A stretch of 15,836 nt of DNA from Litorivicinus sp. (GCA_018402605.1 JAGYIK010000019.1:1-15836); one strand, 5' to 3'. Shown: positions 7,635 to 14,704, counted from the first letter of the stretch. Numbers and translations are program-made. The notes: a model not told the origin generated them from the letters alone.

Positions 7635-7911
7635 TCAGTTCCCGTCCAAGGTCGCATTTCCTGACCGACGTAGCTGCCCAGATGCTTACTGGCGGCGGCC
7701 TGCGCCGATGCCTGTAGCGCATTGCCTTCGGCAAAGATCATCGCGATTGAACCGTCCTGACCTGCAATCTCATTGGCGACCGCGGCGACTTGTGAGCGCA
7801 TGGTACCGCCCAAAGCCAACCGCTGCGATCGACGCCACGGCAATCAAACCAACAATTACCAGGTAATTGTGACAGTCCCTGACCCTTTTGCTTCATATGA
7901 TATCGACGCAT
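7635..7911 (-). pseudogene. flp: Flp/TadE-class major pilin, frameshifted
   Basis: An ATG at 7911 with AGGAG 8 bases upstream opens MRRYHMKQKGQGLSQ, a short basic prepilin leader ending KG/Q. The membrane helix that must follow, LVIVGLIAVASIAAVGFG, is read from 7862 in the next frame, and MRSQVAAVANEIAGQDGSIA then follows from 7801 in the third frame. Together these are a typical Flp pilin: leader, hydrophobic helix, and GxTxRxQVA..A.EIAGQ segment. One extra base near 7865 (CAATTACC) and an indel near 7810 (CTTTGGGCGG) explain the breaks; a third shift near 7655 would give the natural stop at 7635. The reconstructed protein would be about 91 residues. Gln stands where Flp pilins usually have Glu+5. 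It heads the Tad operon, as pilin genes normally do. Confidence 0.7.
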
Positions 7912-8021
7912 GCAACGTTCTCCTGTGCTGTACAGAGGAGAGCCTAGATCGTGAAACGCGCTTGTCTCAAAATTGGTACTTGGGCAGTCGAAGCCATCGA
8001 CATTGTTTGTGAGATATACCC

Positions 8022-8642
8022 ATGTGGGATGAGCGCTACGACACACCTGAGTATGTTTTGGCCAGCAAATCGTGCCAGTGGCTGGTCATGAATACACACA
8101 CTGCATCCCAAACGCTGGACGCGCGCTCGCACTCGGTGATGTAGGGCCGAAATGGGGTCTATCTCGCAGGCCTGGTCTGGCGGTGACCTCTGCTGATCTC
8201 TCTGCGGTCGGTCTCGCCAAAGCACAACAGTTAGCTGCCGGGCGGCCTGTCTCTTGAAACCATCCAAGCGATCTTGCGGAGTATGTGCCCGTCCCAATGC
8301 CTTACGTTGGCCTGCCTGATCTACACGCATCTGCCTCTCACCTGTGCGAAACCATCCATCCGCGTGGAGGCCGCACTGCAACCCGGCGGTCTGTTCATCA
8401 TGGAGGCCTTCCATCACATGCAACCTGCTAGAACGCATGCCTCCGGCACCCAAGACCATTGATCTGCTCTGGCGGACTCCAAGACCTCTTGTCGGATTCC
8501 ACGAGATGCGTACTTTGGATGCATTCGAAGGACAAACCCTGTTAGATGAAGGCCCGCGACACCAGGGGCTTGACAGGTGGTTCGACTGGTGCTCGAGAAA
8601 CAAGGGGATGAGGAATCAGAGCATGCGGATTGTTACTCATGA
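8022..8642 (+). pseudogene. Class I SAM-dependent methyltransferase, multiply frameshifted
   Basis: Starts at the ATG at 8022 with MWDERYDTPEYV, the usual start of a group of small TehB-like/ubiquinone-type methyltransferases. Motif I survives as GRALALGD (about 8119-8142), the motif I-II region as TSADLSAVGLAKAQQLAA (about 8185-8240), and the post-III block as VEAALQPGGLFIMEAFHHMQ (about 8366-8425). Then FHEMRTLDAFEGQTLLDEG (about 8500-8556) and QVVRLVLEKQGDEESEHAD close the C-terminus, with a TGA at 8642. These blocks lie in different frames, so at least five indels are needed. The enzyme would move a methyl group from S-adenosylmethionine to an unknown small substrate. It is divergent from the pilin gene across a 110-bp spacer. 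Confidence 0.68.
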
Positions 8643-8915
8643 TCGCCAGCGCTCGGCGCGAGCCAGGCTGTCGTCGCCACGACTACACTCCCGATGTCGA
8701 CAACGGTGCCTTTCTGCATGCGGATCACTGCATCGACTGCCATCAGATCGGAGGATCATGAAGCGCTGTATACGCGCGAGAATCGGATCATCACCGAGCG
8801 CATTCGGCTGGAACGGTCAAGCCAGTGCCTGCGTCGAGGTACTCAATTTGGGTTGGTTCCCTGAGGAAGAAAAAGACACAGCCGAGTACCTGACCAGACC
8901 TATTACAAGTTCTAG
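8623..8915 (+). pseudogene. Small c-type cytochrome-like protein, frameshifted
   Basis: Overlaps the methyltransferase end. An ATG at 8623 opens a short signal-like start, MRIVT, continued in another frame by LMIASAR. Next come a CRRH (possibly a damaged CxxCH haem site), HDYTPDVDNGAFLHADHCID, and an intact haem-c motif C-I-D-C-H at 8729-8743. The order continues with HEALYTRENRIITERIRLER, ACVEVLNLGWFPEEEKDTAE and a final YYKF stop at 8913-8915, each in a different frame. One clear CxxCH, a signal peptide and the WFPEEE...YL...YYKF ending suggest a periplasmic mono- or di-haem cytochrome of about 95 residues. The exact family is not recognised. At least three indels break it. Confidence 0.45.
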
Positions 8916-9850
8916 GCCTTATGGGTTCTCAAGAGATCTTTTGAACGTGTTCCAACACACAGACACACATTCCTATTCCATCGGCTGCAATCCGTTTGCT
9001 CGTACCGCATGACAATAGCTGGCGACTTCCCATCCACCACGACGCATGATCTGTGGCAATGTCGCACCGGGATTTTAAGAGATCTTGCGCGGCACCGACC
9101 CGGGCAGAGTGGCTGCTCAGTCCTTGGACACCGCTGGGGGCAAGCCTGCTTTATGAGCTGCCGATAGATGTGTAAGAGACACCGAATTCGTTCAGGGTTT
9201 GGTTGAGACTCAACCAGGTGGGTTGGGACTGCGCGAAGGATCGGGCCCATCGGTAATCCCTGCCCGTTCAACCCAAATCTGACCGCCTGCAGGCATGGGG
9301 CCGACAAGGCAATCCACAGCCCGCGACCCTCTTGATCCGTTTTCGAGCGTTTGAGAAACAAGTGTGCTGTGCCATCCAACTTCACCTGCAGATTATCGAG
9401 GGTGAAGACCAACCAATTCAGAACCGCGACGCATCGACTCGTAGGCTAAACGCAACAAGGCGCGGTCACGATCCCCTCGAAGCGAATCTTGGTGACGGCC
9501 AGCATCCGGTCTCGAATCTCACGTGTGAGGCCCTGGCCTGTCGACTCTGCACCCCATGCTCACGTTTCATGCGGCGCATCAATAACTTCACTTCAGGGTC
9601 CCTGACCAGAGACGGGTGTCCAAGCATGCGATGAATTTTTTCAATGGCCGCCAAATGTCGTCAACGTCTGCGGCTTCCGTCGGCCCATTGAGGCCTCAAT
9701 GAATGCCAAGAGTGTCTCAACCGATGCAGCTTTAACTTCAGACTGACAAAAGCGTTCAAACACGCGAAAGTCACAGCGATAGCCCCTGAGCGTATTGGGG
9801 GAATACGCACCTTTGAGTTTTTGAAATACGCCTTCAATCGATGAATCCAT
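8912..9850 (-). pseudogene. Tyrosine recombinase (phage-integrase family), frameshifted
   Basis: Starts at the ATG at 9850 (MDSSIEGVFQKLKGAYSPNT), with a SAM-like core-binding N-domain: TLRGYRCDFRVFERFCQSEV, ETLLAFIEASMGRRKPQTL, then AAIEKIHRMLGHPSLVRDPE in a second frame. The catalytic domain is spread over frames: LTREIRDRMLAVTKIRFEG, RALLRLAYESMRRGSELVG (first catalytic Arg near 9425), LFLKRSKTDQEGRG (the conserved K strand), SHSARVGAAQDLLKSR (HxxR box near 9100) and VMRYEQTD (nucleophile Tyr codon at 9002-9004). All signature residues can be found, but at least four frameshifts separate them. Such recombinases cut and rejoin DNA at att-like sites. The 5' end lies inside a 131-bp repeat whose second copy is at 10529-10659. 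Confidence 0.75.
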
Positions 9851-9951
9851 GATGACCTTCGAATTCGAGAGCATAGCCAAAGATTCACAACGTGCTGGAG
9901 AGGTGGCGATACAACCCGTGACTCGCCGGGTTCGGCGGGATGTCAGCGTTT
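9821..9951. repeat. 131-bp direct repeat, copy 1 (recombinase start and upstream region)
   Basis: This segment and 10529-10659 are the same length and agree at close to 90% by eye, with identical blocks such as GAGCATAGCCAAAGATTCAC. It covers the first ten codons of the recombinase gene and about 100 bp upstream. It contains an inverted repeat AACCCG...CGGGTT (9913-9918 and 9927-9932) and the hairpin CGCCG-GGTT-CGGCG. The relE-like stop codon (9943-9945) falls inside it. Confidence 0.8.
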
Positions 9952-10187
9952 AAGATCCCGGATAAAAATTTCTCGTGCACTGAGAGCTTCCAAATAGACT
10001 CATGAATCTCATCATTGACTGAATATCCAAGGAGATACAGTTGGTTTTGGCTCCAAAATTTGTAATACACACATAAATCCGCCAAATCACCCTTCTCTTC
10101 GCCTTTCACCAACAGCGGGATCTTGAGCGACTGTGTCAACCGCTTGGTCGACATCGATCGCGATATTCTGGTGAAGCTTTTATACAC
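9943..10187 (-). pseudogene. RelE/ParE-family toxin, frameshifted
   Basis: A GTG at 10187 directly follows the antitoxin stop. The reading is VYK, then after a shift LHQNIAIDVDQAVDTVAQDP-AVGE, then KGDLADLCVYYKF-WSQNQLYLLGYSVNDEI in another frame, and finally SVHEKF / IRDLKR at the stop 9943-9945. The KGDLADLCVYKF, YLLGY and SVHENFYRDLK blocks match plasmid-stabilisation RelE/ParE-type toxins in order and spacing. The total of about 81 codons fits. Such toxins inhibit translation or gyrase; which one cannot be told. At least three indels are needed to restore the frame (near 10175, 10110 and 9975). It pairs with the ParD-like gene just upstream. Confidence 0.65.
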
Positions 10188-10450
10188 TTACAAACCGGAC
10201 GCGTTTGCATGACAATGATACATCACTCTTTGCGGGATCTCGGCACGAACGCGTCGCAGCGTCTTTAGCTCAGCCATCGAAGCAATCGCCTCTGCAATAA
10301 AGCCTACCGGAAGGTCTGGATTATCCGCTGCCCGACCGATTTTTGCCCAGTACTCGACTTGACCCGCAATGCCCGATGCTCCATCGAGGCCTCTTCACGC
10401 GCCTGATTGTAAAGCGCGTGTCCAATTCGAACTGAGGTGGATGTGGTCAT
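10188..10450 (-). pseudogene. ParD-like antitoxin, single frameshift
   Basis: From the ATG at 10450 the protein begins MTTSTSVRIGHALYNQAREE, a ribbon-helix-helix type start, and goes on to ASMEHR. One base later the frame must shift: IAGQVEYWAKIGRAADNPDL and then VGFIAEAIASMAELKTLRRV run open to a TAA at 10188. An HRSIAGQVEYWAKIGRAA block is typical of ParD-like antitoxins, and inserting one base after CATCGG at about 10378 restores it exactly. About 87 residues in total. The antitoxin would neutralise the adjacent RelE/ParE-like toxin and repress the operon through a palindrome upstream. Confidence 0.7.
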
Positions 10451-10477
10451 GTGTTCGCTACTTCATGTCAATTTACC

Positions 10478-10485
10478 ACAATTGT
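10478..10485. promoter_or_regulatory. Palindrome upstream of the ParD-like gene, candidate operator
   Basis: ACAATTGT is a perfect 8-base palindrome 28 bp before the antitoxin ATG, within an AT-rich stretch that includes TTGCTACAATTG on the minus strand. Ribbon-helix-helix antitoxins bind short palindromes of this kind near their promoter. The motif is short and could be chance. Confidence 0.3.
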
Positions 10486-10528
10486 AGCAAGCCCGTGCAC
10501 GATTGCAAATCATGATCCAATTGAGTGT

Positions 10529-10659
10529 TTGAAATACGCCTTCAATCGCCGAATCCATGATACTCCCTGATCTCGGAGAGCATAGCCAAAGATTCACAAC
10601 GTGCTGGAGGTGGTGATACAACCCGTGACTCGCCGGGTTCGGCGGGGATGCCAGCGTTT
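10529..10659. repeat. 131-bp direct repeat, copy 2 (recombinase start stub)
   Basis: Matches 9821-9951. On the minus strand it holds AGGGAG, a 4-base spacer, then an ATG and ten codons nearly identical to the recombinase start (MDSAIEGVFQ). After this the sequence departs and leads into the ParD-like promoter, so the copy is a truncated recombinase 5' end. It carries the same AACCCG...CGGGTT inverted repeat (10620-10625 and 10634-10639). Confidence 0.8.
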
Positions 10660-10712
10660 CACATCGCGATAAAAGTGGTACACTATAACGTACATTCATA
10701 GGAGCAAGAACC

Positions 10713-10971
10713 ATGGTGACTCTGACAGCCACTGAGGCACGAAAAACGTTTTTTGATCTGATTGCTGCACCAACCAAAACGCACGATGTCGTTCGCACAA
10801 CATAAGGCCGGTGATGCAATCATCATGTCGTCCGATGATTATGAGAGTCTTCAAGAAACGCTGTTTTTACTTTCTCAACCTGGCTTCAAGGAGTCGTTGA
10901 GCCAGTCTGAAACCGAAATCAATGATGGTGAATTGTTGAGCTTTGAGGATGTGTTCAAGGAACCTCAATGA
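10713..10971 (+). pseudogene. YefM/Phd-family antitoxin, frameshifted
   Basis: From the ATG at 10713 (AGGAG 8 bases upstream) the product starts MVTLTATEARKTFFDLIAAP and meets a TAA at about 10803. The following conserved part, QHKAGDAIIMSSDDYESLQE through LLSQPGFKESLSQSE to FEDVFKEPQ, is open in the next frame up to 10971. The N-terminal 'EAR..F..L', the GDA-I-MS-DDYESL block and the acidic tail are those of YefM-type antitoxins, which bind and inhibit YoeB-type toxins and autoregulate. One indel between about 10760 and 10800 accounts for the break. Total about 85 codons. Confidence 0.7.
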
Positions 10972-11221
10972 CCCCAAAACCTACACCATCAAACTCACGA
11001 AGCAAGCAACCAAAGACATTCAAAAGCTCACCCTAAACTGGAAGCCGTTTAAAGATATTCTTCGCAATGTGATCGCAGTGGCACCTGAAACGTTTCCTCA
11101 CCGGGCAGTTGTCAGGCTATTACCTGTACGACTGACTATTCGCGACCGGATTGTCTATCGGATCGAGAACATGGAGAGTGCTGTGACTATCGTTCGTGCA
11201 AAAACACACTATGGTGATTAG
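10968..11221 (+). pseudogene. YoeB/Txe-family toxin, frameshifted
   Basis: The ATG at 10968 overlaps the antitoxin stop (ATGA), but the following run of four C is one base short: adding a C gives MTPKTYTIKLTKQATKDIQK, the usual YoeB-like start. The middle holds PETF...HRAV and, in another frame, TGQLSGYY, which corresponds to the LxGxLSGYYSRR block. The end, LTIRDRIVYRIENMESAVTI and KTHYGD at 11221, matches the family's INxxHRLVY...I...THY C-terminus; here the usual His before Arg is Asp. Family members cleave mRNA at the ribosome. At least three indels are needed. The length of 84 codons is right for YoeB. Confidence 0.65.
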
Positions 11222-11301
11222 AACGCAAATCGTATTTGCGATTGCTGAGCTGAACACAAACGTGAGCTTGAACACAAACGCTAAAGAACCAGAACCGGGC
11301 C

Positions 11302-11325
11302 AAGCTAAACCGACGGAGCTTTTTT
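11302..11325 (+). terminator. Weak stem-loop with T-run after the YefM-YoeB pair
   Basis: AAGCT and AGCTT (11302-11306 and 11317-11321) form a 5-bp stem around a 10-base loop, followed directly by a T stretch to 11325. The stem is short and not GC-rich, so termination would be weak. It lies 80 bp after the YoeB-like stop. Confidence 0.22.
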
Positions 11326-11382
11326 CCGATCAATGCCTCGCTGAGATCTCAGACACCGAAGCAGAATCGTCACTAATCCTAT

Positions 11383-11405
11383 GTACAATCCTAATGAGTT
11401 TGTAC
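11383..11405. promoter_or_regulatory. Inverted repeat upstream of manC
   Basis: GTACAA (11383-11388) and TTGTAC (11400-11405) form a perfect 6-bp inverted repeat with 11 bases between, 34 bp before the manC start. Spacing and location suit a dimeric repressor site in the manC promoter; no regulator is identified. The manC start is preceded by an AAAGAG-type ribosome site. Confidence 0.3.
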
Positions 11406-11439
11406 GCGATCCACACAGAAGTGAAAGAGTGACGAGACG

Positions 11440-12845
11440 ATGACCACACTTGTGCCTGTGCTCCTTGCTGGCGGTTCCGGAACACGCCTTACCACCCTCC
11501 CGGAAAAAGCTACCCAAAGCAGTTTGTGGATCTGACAGACACCGGGGATTCGTTTTTACAATCGACCCTCAAACGCCACAGTGATGGCAAACGCCAGTCC
11601 GTGGATCATTGTCACCGGAGAGGAGTATCGATTTTTGGTCGCCCAACAATATGACCGCCGGCGCTGCCATCTATCTGATTCTGTTGGAGCCAGTGGCACG
11701 GGAACACAGCTCCCGCCATCGCCATCGCTGCTTTTGAAGCCTTAGCACTGCATACATCGCCAAAACTCCTGGTGCAAACCGCCGATCACTTCATGAAGGA
11801 TCTGGATGCATTCGGGCGGGTGATCAACAAAGCCTTTGCATCTGAAGCGCCCTTTGTCTTGTTTGGCGTGAAACCCACCCGCCCAGAAACGGGCTATGGA
11901 TACATTGAATGTGGCGATGCCAAAGGCCACGCGTTCCACGTCGCGTCCTTTCGAGAGAAGCCTGATCTGGATACAGCGGAACGTTATCTCGAGGCTGGAA
12001 ATTACCTGTGGAACAGCGGCATGTTTATGCTCGATGCCAAGGCCTATCTGGAGGCGCTTCAGACCTTTGAGCCCGCAATCTATGCCGCCTGCGCTAAAGC
12101 CTTTGAGCACGCTAGCAGTGATTTAGATTTCAAACGCGTCGATGAAACCGCGTTTGCCGAGTCTCCTTCGATTTCCATCGACTATGCCGTGATGGAACGG
12201 GTGCAAGATCTGCAGGTCATTCCCTACGACGGCGACTGGTCTGATGTCGGTGCATGGGATTCGGTGGCTGAACTTGCGAGTAAAGACAGCCTTGGCAACG
12301 CCATTCAGGGCGATGGCGTGTTGATTGATAGCGAACAGACCTTCATCCGATCTGAATCACGGTTGGTCACCGGCATTGGTCTGAAGAATATGGTCGTGGT
12401 TGAAACACGTGATGCGGTCTTGGTGGCGGATGCATCCAAAACTCAAGATGTCAAAACGCTGGTGGATACGCTCAAATCAAGCGGTCGGAAAGAAGCGACC
12501 GAACACCAAAAGATGTATCGGCCATGGGGTTCATACGAAACCCTTGTACTGGGAGATCGCTTCCAAGTGAAGCAAATCGTGGTGAAACCAGGAGCCAGTC
12601 TCTCATTACAGATGCATCACCATCGCGCTGAGCATTGGGTGGTTGTGTCGGGGACTGCAGAGGTGGAAGTCGGTGAGACGACCCAGATGTTGACCGAAGA
12701 TCAATCGGTGTACATCCCGATTGGTGCGAAGCACCGGTTGACCAACCCCGGAAAGCTCCCCCTCACACTGATTGAGGTGCAGTCCGGCGGGTACTTGGGT
12801 GAAGACGACATTGTGCGGTTTGATGACGTCTATGGTCGGAGATAA
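11440..12845 (+). pseudogene. manC: ManC, mannose-1-phosphate guanylyltransferase/mannose-6-phosphate isomerase; 5' quarter frameshifted
   Basis: From the ATG at 11440 the product opens MTTLVPVLLAGGSGTRL, the nucleotide-binding G-G-x-G-T-R-L motif, then reaches a TGA at about 11535. Between 11490 and 11740 conserved pieces continue in changing frames: KQFVDL, then PWIIVTGEEYRFLVAQQYDR, LLEPVAR and APAIAIAAFEAL. From 11772 (LVQTADHFMKDLDAFGRVI) to 12845 the frame is open for 357 codons. It includes NSGMFML, DGDWSDVGAWDS, and the C-terminal cupin of the isomerase half (QMHHHRAEHWVVVSGTAEV, then YIPIGAKHRLTNPG). The full span of about 468 codons is normal for the fused enzyme, which makes GDP-mannose for polysaccharides and has phosphomannose isomerase activity. 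At least five indels separate 11490 from 11740. The gene stands alone, without other sugar genes in view. Confidence 0.85.
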
Positions 12846-13227
12846 TCGACACACTGAAGACTCAACGTCCGTCATTTTCGATGGACTACGGACTCACTCA
12901 CTCGTTTCAGACGTGCAGAGTTTTTGAGCCTAAATTCGCGTGGATCGTGCCGAATATCTCAGCCATTCTTTGCGTGCCAATTGCCAGATCTGATCGAGTG
13001 AAGCCCTCTCCATTGACTTTGAAACGCTGCTGGAGCGCGGGGCGAGTGGTCGCGCATCGTCGATGTCGTTGAGGCGTGCGGGATTAAAAGAGACCAAAAA
13101 CACGAAAGCGATCTAACAAATCTGCGACGACCTCCATAAAGATTCACCAACTTCTAATCAAGATGACCTCACGACATCAAAAGATCCCTGTCGGTTTTGG
13201 CGGTCATATCAAACAAAACCCGCAACG
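12846..13227 (+). other. Gap of about 380 bp with a small unassigned coding remnant
   Basis: No intact gene is seen. On the plus strand about 12930-13140 a possible protein remnant runs in three frames: RVDRAEYLSHSLRANCQI, then ALSIDFETLLERG, then EWSRIVDVVEACGIKRDQ and LTNLRRPP. The joins look like single-base frameshifts as in the block further left. I do not recognise the family. The remaining sequence is non-coding, with no convincing promoter or terminator. Confidence 0.3.
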
Positions 13228-14046
13228 CTAATTTATCAGCATCCGCTCGATGAGTTGTTGAAAATACGGGCGTGACCAAATATCCAACGCACTTGGGTCA
13301 CGCAGAAAGCGCGCAACATCTTGTTTAGCCTGTTCAAAGTCAGTGGCCTCAATGCGGGCGCCGAGGCTATCTGACAAACCCTGGGCATCCACTGGGATGC
13401 TCAAATGCGCGCTCTGAATAGCACGCGTGTTGAAATGCGCAAGATTTAGTGCAACTCGGTTTCGGATATACCACTCCAAGTCATACCAATCCCGACCCTT
13501 CACCCGATGTGTCCACTGTCGATACAAAACTGCATGCAGCTTCCCTGCATATAGGTCCGGTAGACTGAAACATTTGACATAAAACGAAAACGGCTCGATC
13601 AGAAGTGATTCGTCGGTTGTAAAGCCGAGTGGTGGCTGCGTATCGACTTCGAGCTTGATCTTGACCCGAACCCCCGAAAACTCGAGGACCGTGACACTGG
13701 TCTCATTTTTTAAGAATGCGGATTCAATCGTCGTCATGCTCGATTTGATTTTCTCTCGAATCGAGACCTCCACTCCCTGCGCCTTAAACTCAGTTTGAAT
13801 AGCCTCAAGATAGGGTTGCCAACGAAAGTCAGGGGTCGAATTGAGTAGTGAAAAATCCAAATCTTCCGAGTACCGCGGAAGACCGTGAAAAATTCGCAAA
13901 CAGGTGCCACCATACAATGCGGCCTTTTCAAAGAATCCAGCCCGATACAACCCTGCAAGTGCGATTTCTTGCATCACCTCTCTGAGCGCTTGCTGCCGAT
14001 CAGCATCCGTCAATATATGGAAGCGCTTCAACATACTCTCGATCAT
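13228..14046 (-). CDS. abiEii: AbiEii-family nucleotidyltransferase toxin
   Basis: 272 aa from the ATG at 14046, with GGAGGG 6 bases upstream and a one-base overlap with the abiEi stop (TAATG). Nucleotidyltransferase motifs are in order: YGGTCLR at 45-51, RYSEDLDFSL at 58-67 (the D-x-D metal pair in DLD), LEVDTQPP at 132-139 (third Asp), and LYAGKLHAVLYR with KGRDWYDLEW at 165-192. This is the DUF1814/AbiEii family (PF08843), toxins of type IV AbiE systems that transfer nucleotides, in studied cases to tRNA acceptor ends, and stop growth on phage infection. All catalytic residues are present and the frame is intact, so it should be active. Confidence 0.88.
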   Translation of the reverse strand: MIESMLKRFHILTDADRQQALREVMQEIALAGLYRAGFFEKAALYGGTCLRIFHGLPRYSEDLDFSLLNSTPDFRWQPYLEAIQTEFKAQGVEVSIREKIKSSMTTIESAFLKNETSVTVLEFSGVRVKIKLEVDTQPPLGFTTDESLLIEPFSFYVKCFSLPDLYAGKLHAVLYRQWTHRVKGRDWYDLEWYIRNRVALNLAHFNTRAIQSAHLSIPVDAQGLSDSLGARIEATDFEQAKQDVARFLRDPSALDIWSRPYFQQLIERMLIN

Positions 14047-14684
14047 TAAAAACCCTCCCGAATCAGCAATTCCAGATATTTCAGGCGATCTGAGCGAAAC
14101 CCAACGGCTTTGATCTCACCCAACAGATCCACGTCAAAAGTCGCTAATATCTCTTCGTCCATCCGCATATCATCAATCAGTAGCTGACGAAGTCCTTTTG
14201 TTGAATACGTGCGAATATTCGGGGTCAGAGCGAGCCAATCGCATAATGCTTTTTCTTTTGACGCGACCATGTAGGCGCAACGACCCTCCGCATGGGCCAC
14301 GTCAACCCCGATCGGATAATAGCGCTCTGGGACGTATGCATAGATAAATCGTCCCAGTCCGTTAAGGTATTGATTGCACTTCCGAATACTGACGCTGGTC
14401 ACGGCTAATGCACGCTCCGGAATAATGCCAAACCCGGACAAGGCATACTCCATAGAGACATAGGATGGACCGCACAGATGATTCGCAACTAAAGACAACG
14501 ATAATGACTGTGTGTGCTTCGACCCTGGGACTGCGTAGAGCCCTTTTTTAAGAGGAATCAAGACACCTTCCTGCACCATCCGATGGATCTTGGCATTAGG
14601 TGCCCGGTAATGACCGAGAATCGACGTCACAGTCGCGTGATTAACCACGCTATTTTCAAAGCGCTCCAGTAGTTCAGCCGGCAT
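14046..14684 (-). CDS. abiEi: AbiEi-family antitoxin/transcriptional repressor
   Basis: 212 aa from the ATG at 14684 (GGGGA 6 bases upstream). The N-terminal winged helix-turn-helix spans about residues 14-53 and includes KIHRMVQEGVLIPLKKGLYA. The C-terminal antitoxin domain shows SYVSMEYALSGFGIIPE at 75-91 and the SKEKALCDWL block at 142-151, both typical of AbiEi. AbiEi counters AbiEii without binding it stably and represses the abiE promoter through inverted repeats. It is the first gene of the pair, directly before the toxin. A near-perfect inverted repeat sits over its promoter region. Confidence 0.87.
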   Translation of the reverse strand: MPAELLERFENSVVNHATVTSILGHYRAPNAKIHRMVQEGVLIPLKKGLYAVPGSKHTQSLSLSLVANHLCGPSYVSMEYALSGFGIIPERALAVTSVSIRKCNQYLNGLGRFIYAYVPERYYPIGVDVAHAEGRCAYMVASKEKALCDWLALTPNIRTYSTKGLRQLLIDDMRMDEEILATFDVDLLGEIKAVGFRSDRLKYLELLIREGF

Positions 14685-14704
14685 TAATTCCCCGCTTTTT
14701 AATG

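Noticed and set aside
7944..8603. Long open minus-strand frame of 219 codons over the methyltransferase region
   Set aside because: Composition is low-hydrophobic, rich in Arg and Gln, with no recognisable motif. The plus strand carries clear methyltransferase motifs across frames, so this is a shadow.
8344..9012. Plus-strand open frame of 222 codons
   Set aside because: It contains true pieces of the methyltransferase and cytochrome, but only where it coincides with their frame. As one protein it mixes unrelated fragments and runs into the antisense of the recombinase.
9821..10659. Repeats as integron attC sites with TA cassettes
   Set aside because: TA cassettes next to a tyrosine recombinase suggest an integron, but only two copies exist, the recombinase lacks the extra IntI-type segment as far as can be read, and I see no pair of matching core sites (RYYYAAC and GTTRRRY) in the right positions. 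The repeat includes the gene start itself.
12482..12501. Hairpin CGGTCG...CGACCG inside manC
   Set aside because: Lies in the linker between the two enzyme domains within an open frame, with no T-run; likely chance in coding sequence.
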